In this document: piece by piece, positions 10,998 through 17,639 of the stretch
Layout: every line of letters begins with the position of its first letter
How positions within the stretch are numbered: the stretch's first letter is position 1
Origin: Lentisphaeria bacterium
GTDB lineage: Bacteria > Verrucomicrobiota > Lentisphaeria > Oligosphaerales > Oligosphaeraceae
Length of the DNA stretch: 21,569 nucleotides
Direction: 5' to 3'
Assembly (NCBI GenBank): GCA_016303095.1
Contig: JAEDMH010000024.1
Span: forward strand, 1-21,569
Notes under the pieces: model-generated
The model's input: only the letters and a program-made list of their open reading frames with translations
Databases searched by the model: none
What the model was told of the DNA's origin: nothing
Program-made: the position numbers and the translations under genes

Positions 10998-11891
10998 CTA
11001 CAAATCCAGGGACTGTACGGGGAAATTGCGCCGCATCCGGCGGAGCAATCCCGCCAGCACCCGTCCGGGGCCCACCTCCTCCAGGGCCTCGGTCTTTTCC
11101 ATCAAGGCGGCGGCGCAGGGTTCCCAGCGGACGGGGGAGGAGATTTGGCGGGCCAGGAGTTCCGGCAGGGGGAGGGAGGCCTCCGCCGTCCACCCTCCGG
11201 TCACATTGTGGACCAGAGGGATGCTGGGCGTCTGGAAGGGGATGCGGGCCAGGTATTCCCGGAAGGCCTGGGCGGCCTCCTCCATCAAGGGGGAGTGGAA
11301 GGCGCCAGCCACGGTCAGTTTCTGAAGTTTCAAGGCCTTTCCCTCCAGCAGGGAGAGGCACTTCTCCACCCGGGAAGCCTCCCCGCTGACAATGCGCTGT
11401 CCGGGGCAGTTGTAGTTGGCCACCCAGACGCCGCTTTCCCGGCAGGCCTCCTCCAACACCTCCTCGTCGCACCCCACCACCGCCCCCATGGCCCCGGGAA
11501 ACCGACGACAGCATTGATCCATCAACTCCCCCCGACGGGCCACCATCCGCAGCCCCGTCTCAAAATCCACCGCCCCGGAGACCGTCACGGCGGAAAGTTC
11601 CCCCAAAGAAAGCCCCCCCAGGGCCACCAGGTCGCTCCCCTCCTCCGCCAAGGCCTCCTTCCGCGCCACGTATCCCGCCAGGCTGACCACAAAGATCGCC
11701 GGCTGGCACTGGGCGCAGGCCGTCAATTCCTCCATGGTGCCTTGAAAGCAAAGGCGGGAGACGCTCCACCCCAAAATCCGGTCCGCCTCCTGAAAGAGAG
11801 CGGCGGCGGCAGGAGAACTCTCCGCCAAGGATTTCCCCATGCCAGGATGCTGCGCCCCCTGGCCGGCAAACATGATCCCTTTTTTCACCAT
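10998..11891 (-). CDS. fabD: Malonyl-CoA:ACP transacylase
   Basis: It transfers malonyl from CoA to ACP, supplying the extender unit for fatty-acid synthesis. Visible are GQGAQ (residues 10-14), nucleophile Ser95, an Arg in GLRMVARRG near 117, and catalytic His199 in GAFHSPL. The nucleophile elbow reads GLSLGE rather than the common GHSLGE. The frame is open for over 100 codons upstream, running into the plsX 3' end in another frame. Homology begins at MVKKGIMFAGQGAQ, so ATG 11891 (297 residues) is the start; only a weak GGGG precedes it. The ATG at codon 7 is an alternative. plsX lies 110 bases upstream, where fabH would often be; fabG follows after 36 bases. Confidence 0.95.
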   Translation of the reverse strand: MVKKGIMFAGQGAQHPGMGKSLAESSPAAAALFQEADRILGWSVSRLCFQGTMEELTACAQCQPAIFVVSLAGYVARKEALAEEGSDLVALGGLSLGELSAVTVSGAVDFETGLRMVARRGELMDQCCRRFPGAMGAVVGCDEEVLEEACRESGVWVANYNCPGQRIVSGEASRVEKCLSLLEGKALKLQKLTVAGAFHSPLMEEAAQAFREYLARIPFQTPSIPLVHNVTGGWTAEASLPLPELLARQISSPVRWEPCAAALMEKTEALEEVGPGRVLAGLLRRMRRNFPVQSLDL

Positions 11892-11910
11892 GGATACCCC
11901 GTCAAACCAC

Positions 11911-11936
11911 AAAAAGAAAGGCGGCGACTCCGCCCT
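11911..11936 (-). terminator. Possible terminator or attenuator between plsX and fabD
   Basis: On the minus transcript GGCGG-AGTCG-CCGCC (11934-11920) can be extended to about 7 base pairs with a G-U and an A-U pair. It is followed by TTTCTTTTT. It lies about 20 bases before the fabD start, so if it works it would limit read-through from plsX into fabD. The stem is short and activity is uncertain. Confidence 0.35.
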
Positions 11937-12001
11937 CCCTCCCGTCAAGACAGGAGAAGAAGAGGGGGGAACGCCGCCAGGGCAAGAGCGCCAAGGCGCC
12001 C

Positions 12002-13039
12002 TCAACACAAAGAGCTGGCCGCCACCTGATGAACGGCCTCCACAATGCGCTCGTTCAACTGGAGCCGGAGAAGCTCTCCCACGGCCCGAATCCCATTGGC
12101 CACGCCGTGCCCCTGGAAATTGCCATGGCCGATGACGCAGCTGCCTTTCACCCCCAGCAGGGGGGCGCCCCCCACCTCGCTGGCATCGGTCCGGCGCTTG
12201 ATCTCCCGGAAGGCTCCCTTGCAGAGAAGCCCCCCAAATTTCCACAGAGTCCGGCGCATCACCGACTCCCGGATCATCCCCGAGAGGGACTTGGAAAGCT
12301 GCTCGCAGGTCTTCAGCACAATGTTGCCCACGAAACCGTCGCAGACCACCACGTCCACCGTGCCCCGGAAGAGATCGTGGCCCTCAATGTTCCCCAGAAA
12401 GCGTATGCCGGGAATCTGACGGAGCACGGCGAAGGCCTCCTGGACCTGACGGTTCCCCTTCCCTTCCTCGGTGCCGTTGCTGAGCAATCCCACCCGGGGA
12501 GAGGAAAGACCCAGCACCTGACGGGCATACAGATCGCCCATCACCGCAAAGTGGGCCAACATCAGGGGACTGCAATCCACCGTGGCCCCGGAATCCATGA
12601 GCACCCAGGGACCCTTCTCCCCCGGCATCACCGTGGCAATGCCAGGACGGGACACCCCTTCCAGCATCCGCCACTTCAAAAAGGCGGCGCCCACCGCCGC
12701 CCCCGTGTTCCCGGCACTGAAAACCCCGCCGGCTCGCCCCGCCTTCACCATGTCCATGGCGACGACGATGGAGCTGCGGGGCTTCTCCCGGATGGCTTTC
12801 ACCGGATGCTCGTCCATCCCCACGGTCTGCGGGGCGTCCACCAGCTCCAATTGGGGGTGGGAGGGGGAAATCCCCCGCTCCTCCAATCCCCGGGCCACCC
12901 GTTCCTGGGGGCCGACGAGCAGGTAGCGATAGGCGTCGCCAAAGGCGGACAACGCCTCGGCAACGCCATCCAGGACCGCAGACGGCGCGTGGTCGCCCCC
13001 CATCATATCCACGGCAATGACAACCCTCGAGTCGGACAT
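12002..13039 (-). CDS. plsX: Phosphate acyltransferase PlsX
   Basis: It makes acyl-phosphate from acyl-ACP, the donor for PlsY at the start of phospholipid synthesis, and acts as a peripheral membrane enzyme. The 345-residue length is normal. The start VVIAVDMMGGDHAP, the FSAGNTGA segment near residue 110 and VCDGFVGNIVLKTCE near 245 are PlsX signatures. ATG at 13039 follows rpmF by 46 bases. Its ribosome site is weak, and a small GGGCC-GTGA-GGCCC hairpin (13050-13063) stands just before it. The rpmF-plsX pair is a widely conserved arrangement. The C-terminal residues are SSLC. Confidence 0.96.
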   Translation of the reverse strand: MSDSRVVIAVDMMGGDHAPSAVLDGVAEALSAFGDAYRYLLVGPQERVARGLEERGISPSHPQLELVDAPQTVGMDEHPVKAIREKPRSSIVVAMDMVKAGRAGGVFSAGNTGAAVGAAFLKWRMLEGVSRPGIATVMPGEKGPWVLMDSGATVDCSPLMLAHFAVMGDLYARQVLGLSSPRVGLLSNGTEEGKGNRQVQEAFAVLRQIPGIRFLGNIEGHDLFRGTVDVVVCDGFVGNIVLKTCEQLSKSLSGMIRESVMRRTLWKFGGLLCKGAFREIKRRTDASEVGGAPLLGVKGSCVIGHGNFQGHGVANGIRAVGELLRLQLNERIVEAVHQVAASSLC

Positions 13040-13049
13040 TGTTCCCGGG

Positions 13050-13063
13050 GGGCCTCACGGCCC
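13050..13063 (-). other. Small hairpin just before plsX start
   Basis: GGGCC and GGCCC arms surround a four-base loop (GTGA on the minus strand), 10 bases ahead of the plsX ATG. It lies between a purine-rich AAGGAAAAG and the start codon. It may affect plsX translation, but there is no direct support. Confidence 0.3.
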
Positions 13064-13085
13064 GTCTTTTCCTTGGAGGGACAAA

Positions 13086-13277
13086 CTAGGCCTGGGCCTT
13101 TTCCTTCACCTGGAGCACCTGCTTGCCATCATAGTTGCCGCACTTGGTGCAGGCGCGGTGGGGCAGGCAGGGCTCGCCGCAGACGGTGCAGGTGTGGGGC
13201 TCCAGACCACGATACCGAATCTGGGCCTTGCGCTGACGGACACGCATCTTGGATTTCTTGCACTGCTGAACAGCCAT
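13086..13277 (-). CDS. rpmF: 50S ribosomal protein L32 (zinc-binding form)
   Basis: This small large-subunit ribosomal protein has 63 residues. It keeps four zinc-ligand cysteines (30, 33, 43 and 46) in CTVCGEPCLPHRACTKCG, so it is the zinc-containing (C+) form. The basic N-terminal half (KKSKMRVRQRKAQIR) fits rRNA binding. ATG at 13277 has AGGAG 11 bases upstream. It lies between the DUF177 gene (98-base gap) and plsX (46-base gap), the classic DUF177-rpmF-plsX order. Confidence 0.97.
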   Translation of the reverse strand: MAVQQCKKSKMRVRQRKAQIRYRGLEPHTCTVCGEPCLPHRACTKCGNYDGKQVLQVKEKAQA

Positions 13278-13324
13278 GGTTCCTAAATCTCCTAATCGTT
13301 AACAATGGGTATGATGCTGTAAAC

Positions 13325-13360
13325 AAAAAAAATCGCAACGCCCGGAAGGAAGACAGGGCG
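13325..13360 (-). terminator. Possible weak terminator between DUF177 gene and rpmF
   Basis: On the minus strand CGCCC (13360-13356) can pair with GGGCG (13343-13339) around a 12-base loop. Six bases later comes a run of eight T (13332-13325). The short stem and the six-base gap make it a weak candidate. The same AT-rich stretch could instead be part of an rpmF promoter, though no clean -35/-10 pair was seen. Confidence 0.28.
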
Positions 13361-13375
13361 GGAAACCGCTCTCCC

Positions 13376-13885
13376 TTACTCCCCGGGAACCACCCCGTCC
13401 AGGGCAGACCAGGGATCCTCCTCCGAGGAATCCTCTCCAGGGCAGCCGCAGGGCCCCTGGTTCAGGTTCGCCCCGCAGCGGGAGCAAAGCCCCTGGCACT
13501 CCTCCCGGCAGAGGAAGCGCTGGGGGAAAGACATTAATATATCCTCTCGAAGTCCGTCTGAAAGGTCAACGGTGGTCCCGAAGGCATTCTCCACCTCGTG
13601 ACACACGTCCTCCGTGGTCACTCTCCAGGAGAAAGGTTCGTCGCACCGGTCGCACCGGGCCTCCACCGTCACGGCCAGGGTTCCCCGGGCCAGGAGATCG
13701 GCTCCCCCATTGATGGCCTCCAAATGGAGATGATACTCCACGGGAGAGAGATAGCGCAGGCGTTCCTCCGCCAGGAGCCCCAGTTCTTCCGGGGACGCCT
13801 CCCCGGCCAGATCCACCCCTTCCGGGGGCAGATCCACCAGGTCGAATTGCACTCCTCGCAGGCTGTTGTGGGAAAATTCGCCCAT
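13376..13885 (-). CDS. DUF177 (YceD) protein, large-subunit rRNA accumulation factor
   Basis: DUF177 proteins typically sit just upstream of rpmF and are needed for 23S rRNA accumulation in studied bacteria and plants. This 169-residue member has the CDRC pair at 78-81. A further cysteine set follows: C126, C130, C134 and C137 (CREECQGLCSRCG), then NLN and C146/C148, typical of the C-terminal half. An upstream ATG at 13891 directly abuts GGAG, so ATG 13885, six bases from GGAG, is the better start. It lies 16 bases after dapA, with the ribosome site close to the dapA stop, so co-transcription with dapA is likely. Confidence 0.88.
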   Translation of the reverse strand: MGEFSHNSLRGVQFDLVDLPPEGVDLAGEASPEELGLLAEERLRYLSPVEYHLHLEAINGGADLLARGTLAVTVEARCDRCDEPFSWRVTTEDVCHEVENAFGTTVDLSDGLREDILMSFPQRFLCREECQGLCSRCGANLNQGPCGCPGEDSSEEDPWSALDGVVPGE

Positions 13886-13901
13886 GGACATCTCCGGCGG
13901 C

Positions 13902-14771
13902 TCAAATCAGATTCAGGGAGCGGAGGGTCTTCCGAAGGAGTTCCCGGTTGGCGCTTCCCATCTCGCAGAGGGGCAGGCGGTATTCCTCCGCCAGGAGTCC
14001 CATGTCCGCCAAGGCGGCCTTCACGGGGATGGGGTTGGCCTCCAGGAACAGGTCGTGGGCCAGGGGATAGTAGCGGCGATGGATGGCCTGCGCCCCGGGC
14101 AGATCCCCCGCCAGCATCAGACGGCACATCTCCACATAGGGCTCGGGCGCCACATTGGAAAGGACGCTGATGACTCCCTTGGCTCCCACGGACATCATGG
14201 GCAGCGCCAGGCTGTCATCCCCGGACAGGACGGTCAGGTCGCAAAGACGGCCAATGGCGTTGACCCGCTCCACGCTTCCCGCCGCCTCCTTGATGGCCGC
14301 CACCTGGGGATGGGAGGCCAAACGCACCACTACATCCAGGGGAATCTCCTTCCCCGTACGCCCCGGCACGTTGTACAGCACGATGGGCAGACGGCTGCAC
14401 TCCGCCATCGCCACAAAATGACGGTAGAGGCCCTCGGCCGAGGGCTTGTTGTAGTACGGAGTCACCTGCAACGTGGCATCCACCCCCATCTCCTCCACCG
14501 CCTTCGTCAGACGAATGGCCTCCTCCGTGGAGTTGGCTCCCGTGCCCGCAATCACCTGGCACCGCCGGGAGACCCTCTCCGCCACAAAGCGAATGACCTC
14601 CAAATGCTCCTCCACCGAAAGGGTGGGACTCTCCCCCGTGGTGCCCACGGGAACAACCCCCGCCACCCCGGCGGAAACCTGACGCTCCACCAGGGCCTCC
14701 AAAGCAGGATAATCCACCTGACCTTGACGGAAAGGGGTGACAAGCGCAGTGTAGCAGCCCTGGAGTATCAT
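13902..14771 (-). CDS. dapA: 4-hydroxy-tetrahydrodipicolinate synthase
   Basis: It condenses pyruvate with aspartate semialdehyde, the committed step to diaminopimelate and lysine. The 289-residue protein has VGTTGESPT (42-50), the tyrosine pair YYNKP near 106, Tyr133 and Arg138 in VLYNVPGRT, and the Schiff-base Lys161 in AAIKEAAG. All positions match the well-studied enzyme. ATG at 14771 has only a weak ACGAG upstream. The 189-base gap after proA and its AT-rich end suggest a new promoter here. NAL-family aldolases share the fold, but the motif set fits DapA. Confidence 0.94.
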   Translation of the reverse strand: MILQGCYTALVTPFRQGQVDYPALEALVERQVSAGVAGVVPVGTTGESPTLSVEEHLEVIRFVAERVSRRCQVIAGTGANSTEEAIRLTKAVEEMGVDATLQVTPYYNKPSAEGLYRHFVAMAECSRLPIVLYNVPGRTGKEIPLDVVVRLASHPQVAAIKEAAGSVERVNAIGRLCDLTVLSGDDSLALPMMSVGAKGVISVLSNVAPEPYVEMCRLMLAGDLPGAQAIHRRYYPLAHDLFLEANPIPVKAALADMGLLAEEYRLPLCEMGSANRELLRKTLRSLNLI

Positions 14772-14960
14772 AGTTGTAACTCGTTAAAATGGAAGATGTT
14801 ATATCGATATGAAAAGAGAAGGAAAAAATTCCAATGCGCCCTCATCCGAAGGAACGCGGGGGAAAGATGGGGGTACTATAAGCCCCTTTCCTCGCCCCAT
14901 TCCTGGAAACCAGGAGGAAGAGCCTCCCCCCTTCCGTCTCTCCGCCTTCCCGGGGGGGCG
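14772..14960 (-). promoter_or_regulatory. proA-dapA spacer, possible dapA promoter
   Basis: The 189-base gap is GC-rich near proA and AT-rich near dapA. It has a tight TCCTGG-AAA-CCAGGA inverted repeat (14901-14915) and the palindrome ATATCGATAT (14801-14810). A TTGGAA is followed after about 18-19 bases by ATATCGATATAAC on the minus strand, a weak promoter-like pair about 30 bases before dapA. This is a suggestion only. Confidence 0.3.
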
Positions 14961-16238
14961 TCATTCCTCCCGATGGGTGAAGTGCCGGATTCCCTGAGCG
15001 AAGGGAGCGACCGTATCCCCGTGGCCTTCCAGGAGCCACTTGTAGATGGTGAGTCCCTCCAGCCCCACGGGACCCCGGGCGTGGATCTTCGCCGTGGAGA
15101 TTCCCACCTCCGCCCCCAGGCCGAAGCGGAATCCATCGGCGAAGCGGGTGGAGGCGTTCCAGAAGACATCGGCGGAATCCACCCTGCGCTGGAAGAGAGC
15201 CGCACGCTGGGGATCCTGGGTGACAATGGCGTCGGTGTGGTGGGAGCCGTAGCGGTTGATATGGTCGATGGCCTCCGGGAGATCTTCCACCACCTTCACC
15301 GAGAGCACCAACCCCACATACTCCGTGGCCCAATCCTCCGGGGTGGCCGGCTCCATGGCGGGACAGAGCCGCCGGCACTCCTCGTCTCCCCGAAGCTCCA
15401 CTCCGGCGTCCCTCAGCGCCTGGCAGACCCGAGGCAGGAGGGCGGGGGCGGCCTTTCGGTGGACCAGGAGGGTTTCGATGGCATTGCAGGCGGAGGGCGC
15501 CTGGGTCTTGGCGTCCACCGCCAGGGTGGCGGCCATCTGGGGATCGGCGCTTTCATCCAGATACAAGTGGCAGATTCCGGCGGAGTGTCCCAGGACGGGG
15601 ATGGTGGTGTGCTCCATGATGTGGCGCACAAAGGCGTTGGAGCCCCGGGGCACGATGAGGTCGATGAATTCGTTCAGGGAGAGCATCTCCTGCACCTCCT
15701 CCCGGCTCTCCAGCAACTGCAGCCAATCCGCCGGCATGCCCGCCTGAACCGTGGCCTGGACAATCACCTCCGCCAGGGCCCGGTTGGTGTGAAAGGCCTC
15801 CCGTCCGCCCTTCAGCAGCACCCCGTTTCCGCTCTTCAGACACAGGGAGGAGATCTGCACCAGGGCATCGGGGCGGGCTTCGAAGATCATGCCAATGACC
15901 CCGATGGGGCAGCTCACCCGGCGAAGATGGAGTCCCTCCGCCAGCTCCCGGCGGCTGGTCACCTGGCCCAGGGGATCCGGCAGAGCCACCAAGGCCTGGA
16001 GACCCGCCACCACATCCCGCAGCTTCCCCTGGTCGAAGAGAAGGCGCTTCCGCAAGGCCTCCCCCAGGGACTCCGCCCCCGCCATGTCCTTCTGGTTGGC
16101 CAGGATCAATTCCTCCTGGTGGTCCAAAAGCGCCTGGGCCATGGCCTGGAGGGCCCGGTTCCTGGCCTCCAAGGAAGAATCGGAGAGAGGGAGGGAGGCC
16201 GCCTTGGCCGCCTGGGCCATACGTTGGGTGTTGGTCAT
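14961..16238 (-). CDS. proA: Gamma-glutamyl phosphate reductase
   Basis: It is the second enzyme of proline synthesis, reducing glutamyl 5-phosphate to glutamate semialdehyde with NADPH. The 425-residue aldehyde-dehydrogenase-fold protein shows PIGVIGMIFEARPDA (near 111), KSGNGVLLKGGREA (near 135), the catalytic Cys251 in APSACNAIETLLV, and DVFWNASTRFADGFRFGLGAEVGIST near the end. The frame is open further upstream, through the release-factor-like gene in another frame. Homology starts at MTNTQRMAQAAKAAS, so ATG 16238 is chosen. Its Shine-Dalgarno is weak. It lies 19 bases after the release-factor-like gene. proB is not adjacent. Confidence 0.96.
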   Translation of the reverse strand: MTNTQRMAQAAKAASLPLSDSSLEARNRALQAMAQALLDHQEELILANQKDMAGAESLGEALRKRLLFDQGKLRDVVAGLQALVALPDPLGQVTSRRELAEGLHLRRVSCPIGVIGMIFEARPDALVQISSLCLKSGNGVLLKGGREAFHTNRALAEVIVQATVQAGMPADWLQLLESREEVQEMLSLNEFIDLIVPRGSNAFVRHIMEHTTIPVLGHSAGICHLYLDESADPQMAATLAVDAKTQAPSACNAIETLLVHRKAAPALLPRVCQALRDAGVELRGDEECRRLCPAMEPATPEDWATEYVGLVLSVKVVEDLPEAIDHINRYGSHHTDAIVTQDPQRAALFQRRVDSADVFWNASTRFADGFRFGLGAEVGISTAKIHARGPVGLEGLTIYKWLLEGHGDTVAPFAQGIRHFTHREE

Positions 16239-16257
16239 ATCCAAAGAAGAGAAAGGG

Positions 16258-16755
16258 TTATCGATGGAGGGGAGGAAGCTGACGGCGCTGCCGCTCCTGG
16301 GAAAACTTCTGCCAGGCAAAGGAATCTTTCCCCAGAAGACGAACCAGCTGGGAAGGGGTGCACCCCAGCTCCCCGGCGGCGGACGCCAGCTGAAACTCCT
16401 CCCGGCGAAGCACGTCAAAAATCCTCCCCAGCCAAAGAGGATACTGGGCAGAGGAGGAACGGGGAACGGGGGAAAGGGGCACAGAGGGAGACAACTCCCC
16501 CGGAGAAAGAGGCAACGACACCGCCAGCTCCCCCCGCAACTTCCCCAGGGCATGACGCAAATTCTGATGCTGGGAACGGGAGGTGTCGTCCCCCGCGGAA
16601 ATCCCCGTGGCCTCGTGGGTCACCCGAACCGCCGTGGAGGTCTTGTTCCGCTTCTGCCCCCCAGGCCCCGTCCCACGAACCGCCTCCACCCGACACTGCT
16701 CCCGGAGCAAATTGTCGGAGAGGGAGAGGAGGAGGTATTTTTCCACGGGTTGCAA
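16258..16755 (-). CDS. Release-factor-like GGQ protein with C-terminal helical domain
   Basis: Residues about 8-75 form an RF-1-type domain with the GGQ motif (32-34, within GTGPGGQKRNKTSTAV), which triggers peptidyl-tRNA hydrolysis in release factors. The codon-reading domains are absent, so it may rescue stalled ribosomes or act on orphan subunits. Residues about 105-165 are a separate helical, basic region including ELGCTPSQLVRLLGKD. This resembles a pattern recalled from PVC release-factor-like proteins. It lacks an obvious ArfB-like basic tail, although the end is basic (QERQRRQLPPLHR). The start is TTG at 16755 or GTG at 16743; no good ribosome site is visible. A perfect inverted repeat stands just upstream. 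Substrate and role are not shown. Confidence 0.82.
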   Translation of the reverse strand: MQPVEKYLLLSLSDNLLREQCRVEAVRGTGPGGQKRNKTSTAVRVTHEATGISAGDDTSRSQHQNLRHALGKLRGELAVSLPLSPGELSPSVPLSPVPRSSSAQYPLWLGRIFDVLRREEFQLASAAGELGCTPSQLVRLLGKDSFAWQKFSQERQRRQLPPLHR

Positions 16756-16761
16756 TTCTTT

Positions 16762-16790
16762 TATAACTGCTTCATTTTCAAGCAGTTATA
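16762..16790. repeat. Perfect 11-base inverted repeat before the GGQ gene
   Basis: TATAACTGCTT (16762-16772) and AAGCAGTTATA (16780-16790) are exact inverted arms around a seven-base loop. It fills most of the 42-base gap between the amidohydrolase stop and the start of the release-factor-like gene, and is AT-rich in a GC-rich region. No T run follows on the minus strand, so it is not a normal terminator. It may be a translational hairpin that covers the start, or a protein operator. Confidence 0.75.
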
Positions 16791-16797
16791 CACTATC

Positions 16798-17613
16798 CTA
16801 AATCTTTGGCAGAGGAAAGATCCGGGAAGCGTTGTCGTAGAAGATGGCCTGTTTTTCCTGGGGAGTGAGGGAGGTTTCCTCCACTTCTTGGCGGGCCTGT
16901 TCCAGGGGGGACCAGGGGGAATCGGTGCCGAAGAGGATTTTATCCGGGCCGTGTTTGCGGATGATGCGTTCGAACTGTTGTTGGTCCGGCATCCATCCTT
17001 TGGAGAAGGAGGTATCCAGATAGACGGGGGCTCCGGCCAGGTCTTGTTCCACCTGGTCCCAGTTTCGCCAGCCTCCCATATGGGCGCAGATGATGGTGAG
17101 ATCGGGGTGTCGTTCCGCCAGCCGGGCGAAATCCGCCGGGCGGGAGTGGGGGATGCTTCCCAGGAAGCCGATGTCGCTTCCTGCGTGGAAGAGCACAGGC
17201 AGCTTCAGCTCCGCCAGACGCTCCCACAGGGGCGCCAAACGCTCCTCCAAAATCCCGAACTCCTGATACTCCGGATGAAACTTCACCCCCAAAAGCCCCA
17301 GGCGGCGAATCCGCTCCGCCTCCCCCAGCACCTCCTCCAACGGCGCATTGGGATAGAGCCCCCCCAGGGAAAGATGGGGCCACCCATTCCAGGCGGAAAC
17401 CCAGTCGTTCACCGAACGCATCTGACGGGCGCTGGTCACCACCGGACAATTCAGCCACCCGTCATACCCCGCCTTCAACGCCTTCCGCTCCTGATCCTCC
17501 AAAGAACCGTCCGTAAAGGCGGGAAGACCATGGGACTTTTGGACGAGGACTTCCACGGCGCGGGCATGGACCTTTTCCGGGAAGACGTGGGAATGGACAT
17601 CGAAGACAGGCAT
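16798..17613 (-). CDS. TIM-barrel amidohydrolase family metal-dependent hydrolase
   Basis: The 271-residue protein has the HxH metal motif at His7/His9 (FDVHSHVFP), His143 in LFHAG, His178 in ICAHMGG and Asp231 in FGTDSPW. These complete the amidohydrolase-2 metal site, so a hydrolase or decarboxylase is expected. The substrate cannot be told. No signal peptide is seen, so it should be cytoplasmic. The frame continues upstream into the kinase 3' end in another frame. MPVFDVHSH is the natural start (ATG 17613), with a pyrimidine-rich leader and no Shine-Dalgarno. It lies 26 bases after the kinase gene and 42 before the release-factor-like gene. Confidence 0.85.
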   Translation of the reverse strand: MPVFDVHSHVFPEKVHARAVEVLVQKSHGLPAFTDGSLEDQERKALKAGYDGWLNCPVVTSARQMRSVNDWVSAWNGWPHLSLGGLYPNAPLEEVLGEAERIRRLGLLGVKFHPEYQEFGILEERLAPLWERLAELKLPVLFHAGSDIGFLGSIPHSRPADFARLAERHPDLTIICAHMGGWRNWDQVEQDLAGAPVYLDTSFSKGWMPDQQQFERIIRKHGPDKILFGTDSPWSPLEQARQEVEETSLTPQEKQAIFYDNASRIFPLPKI

Positions 17614-17639
17614 GGATGCAAGAAAGGGGGAAAGGAGGC

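Noticed and set aside
10998..12245. Long (415-codon) version of fabD, and similar long versions of proA (to 16553) and the amidohydrolase (to 17814)
   Set aside because: The extra N-terminal parts overlap the upstream gene and show no family similarity. Homology begins at the internal starts used here.
13050..13070. Terminator after a plus-strand gene (GGGCC-TCAC-GGCCC then TCTTTT)
   Set aside because: There is no plus-strand gene. It was kept only as a small hairpin before plsX.
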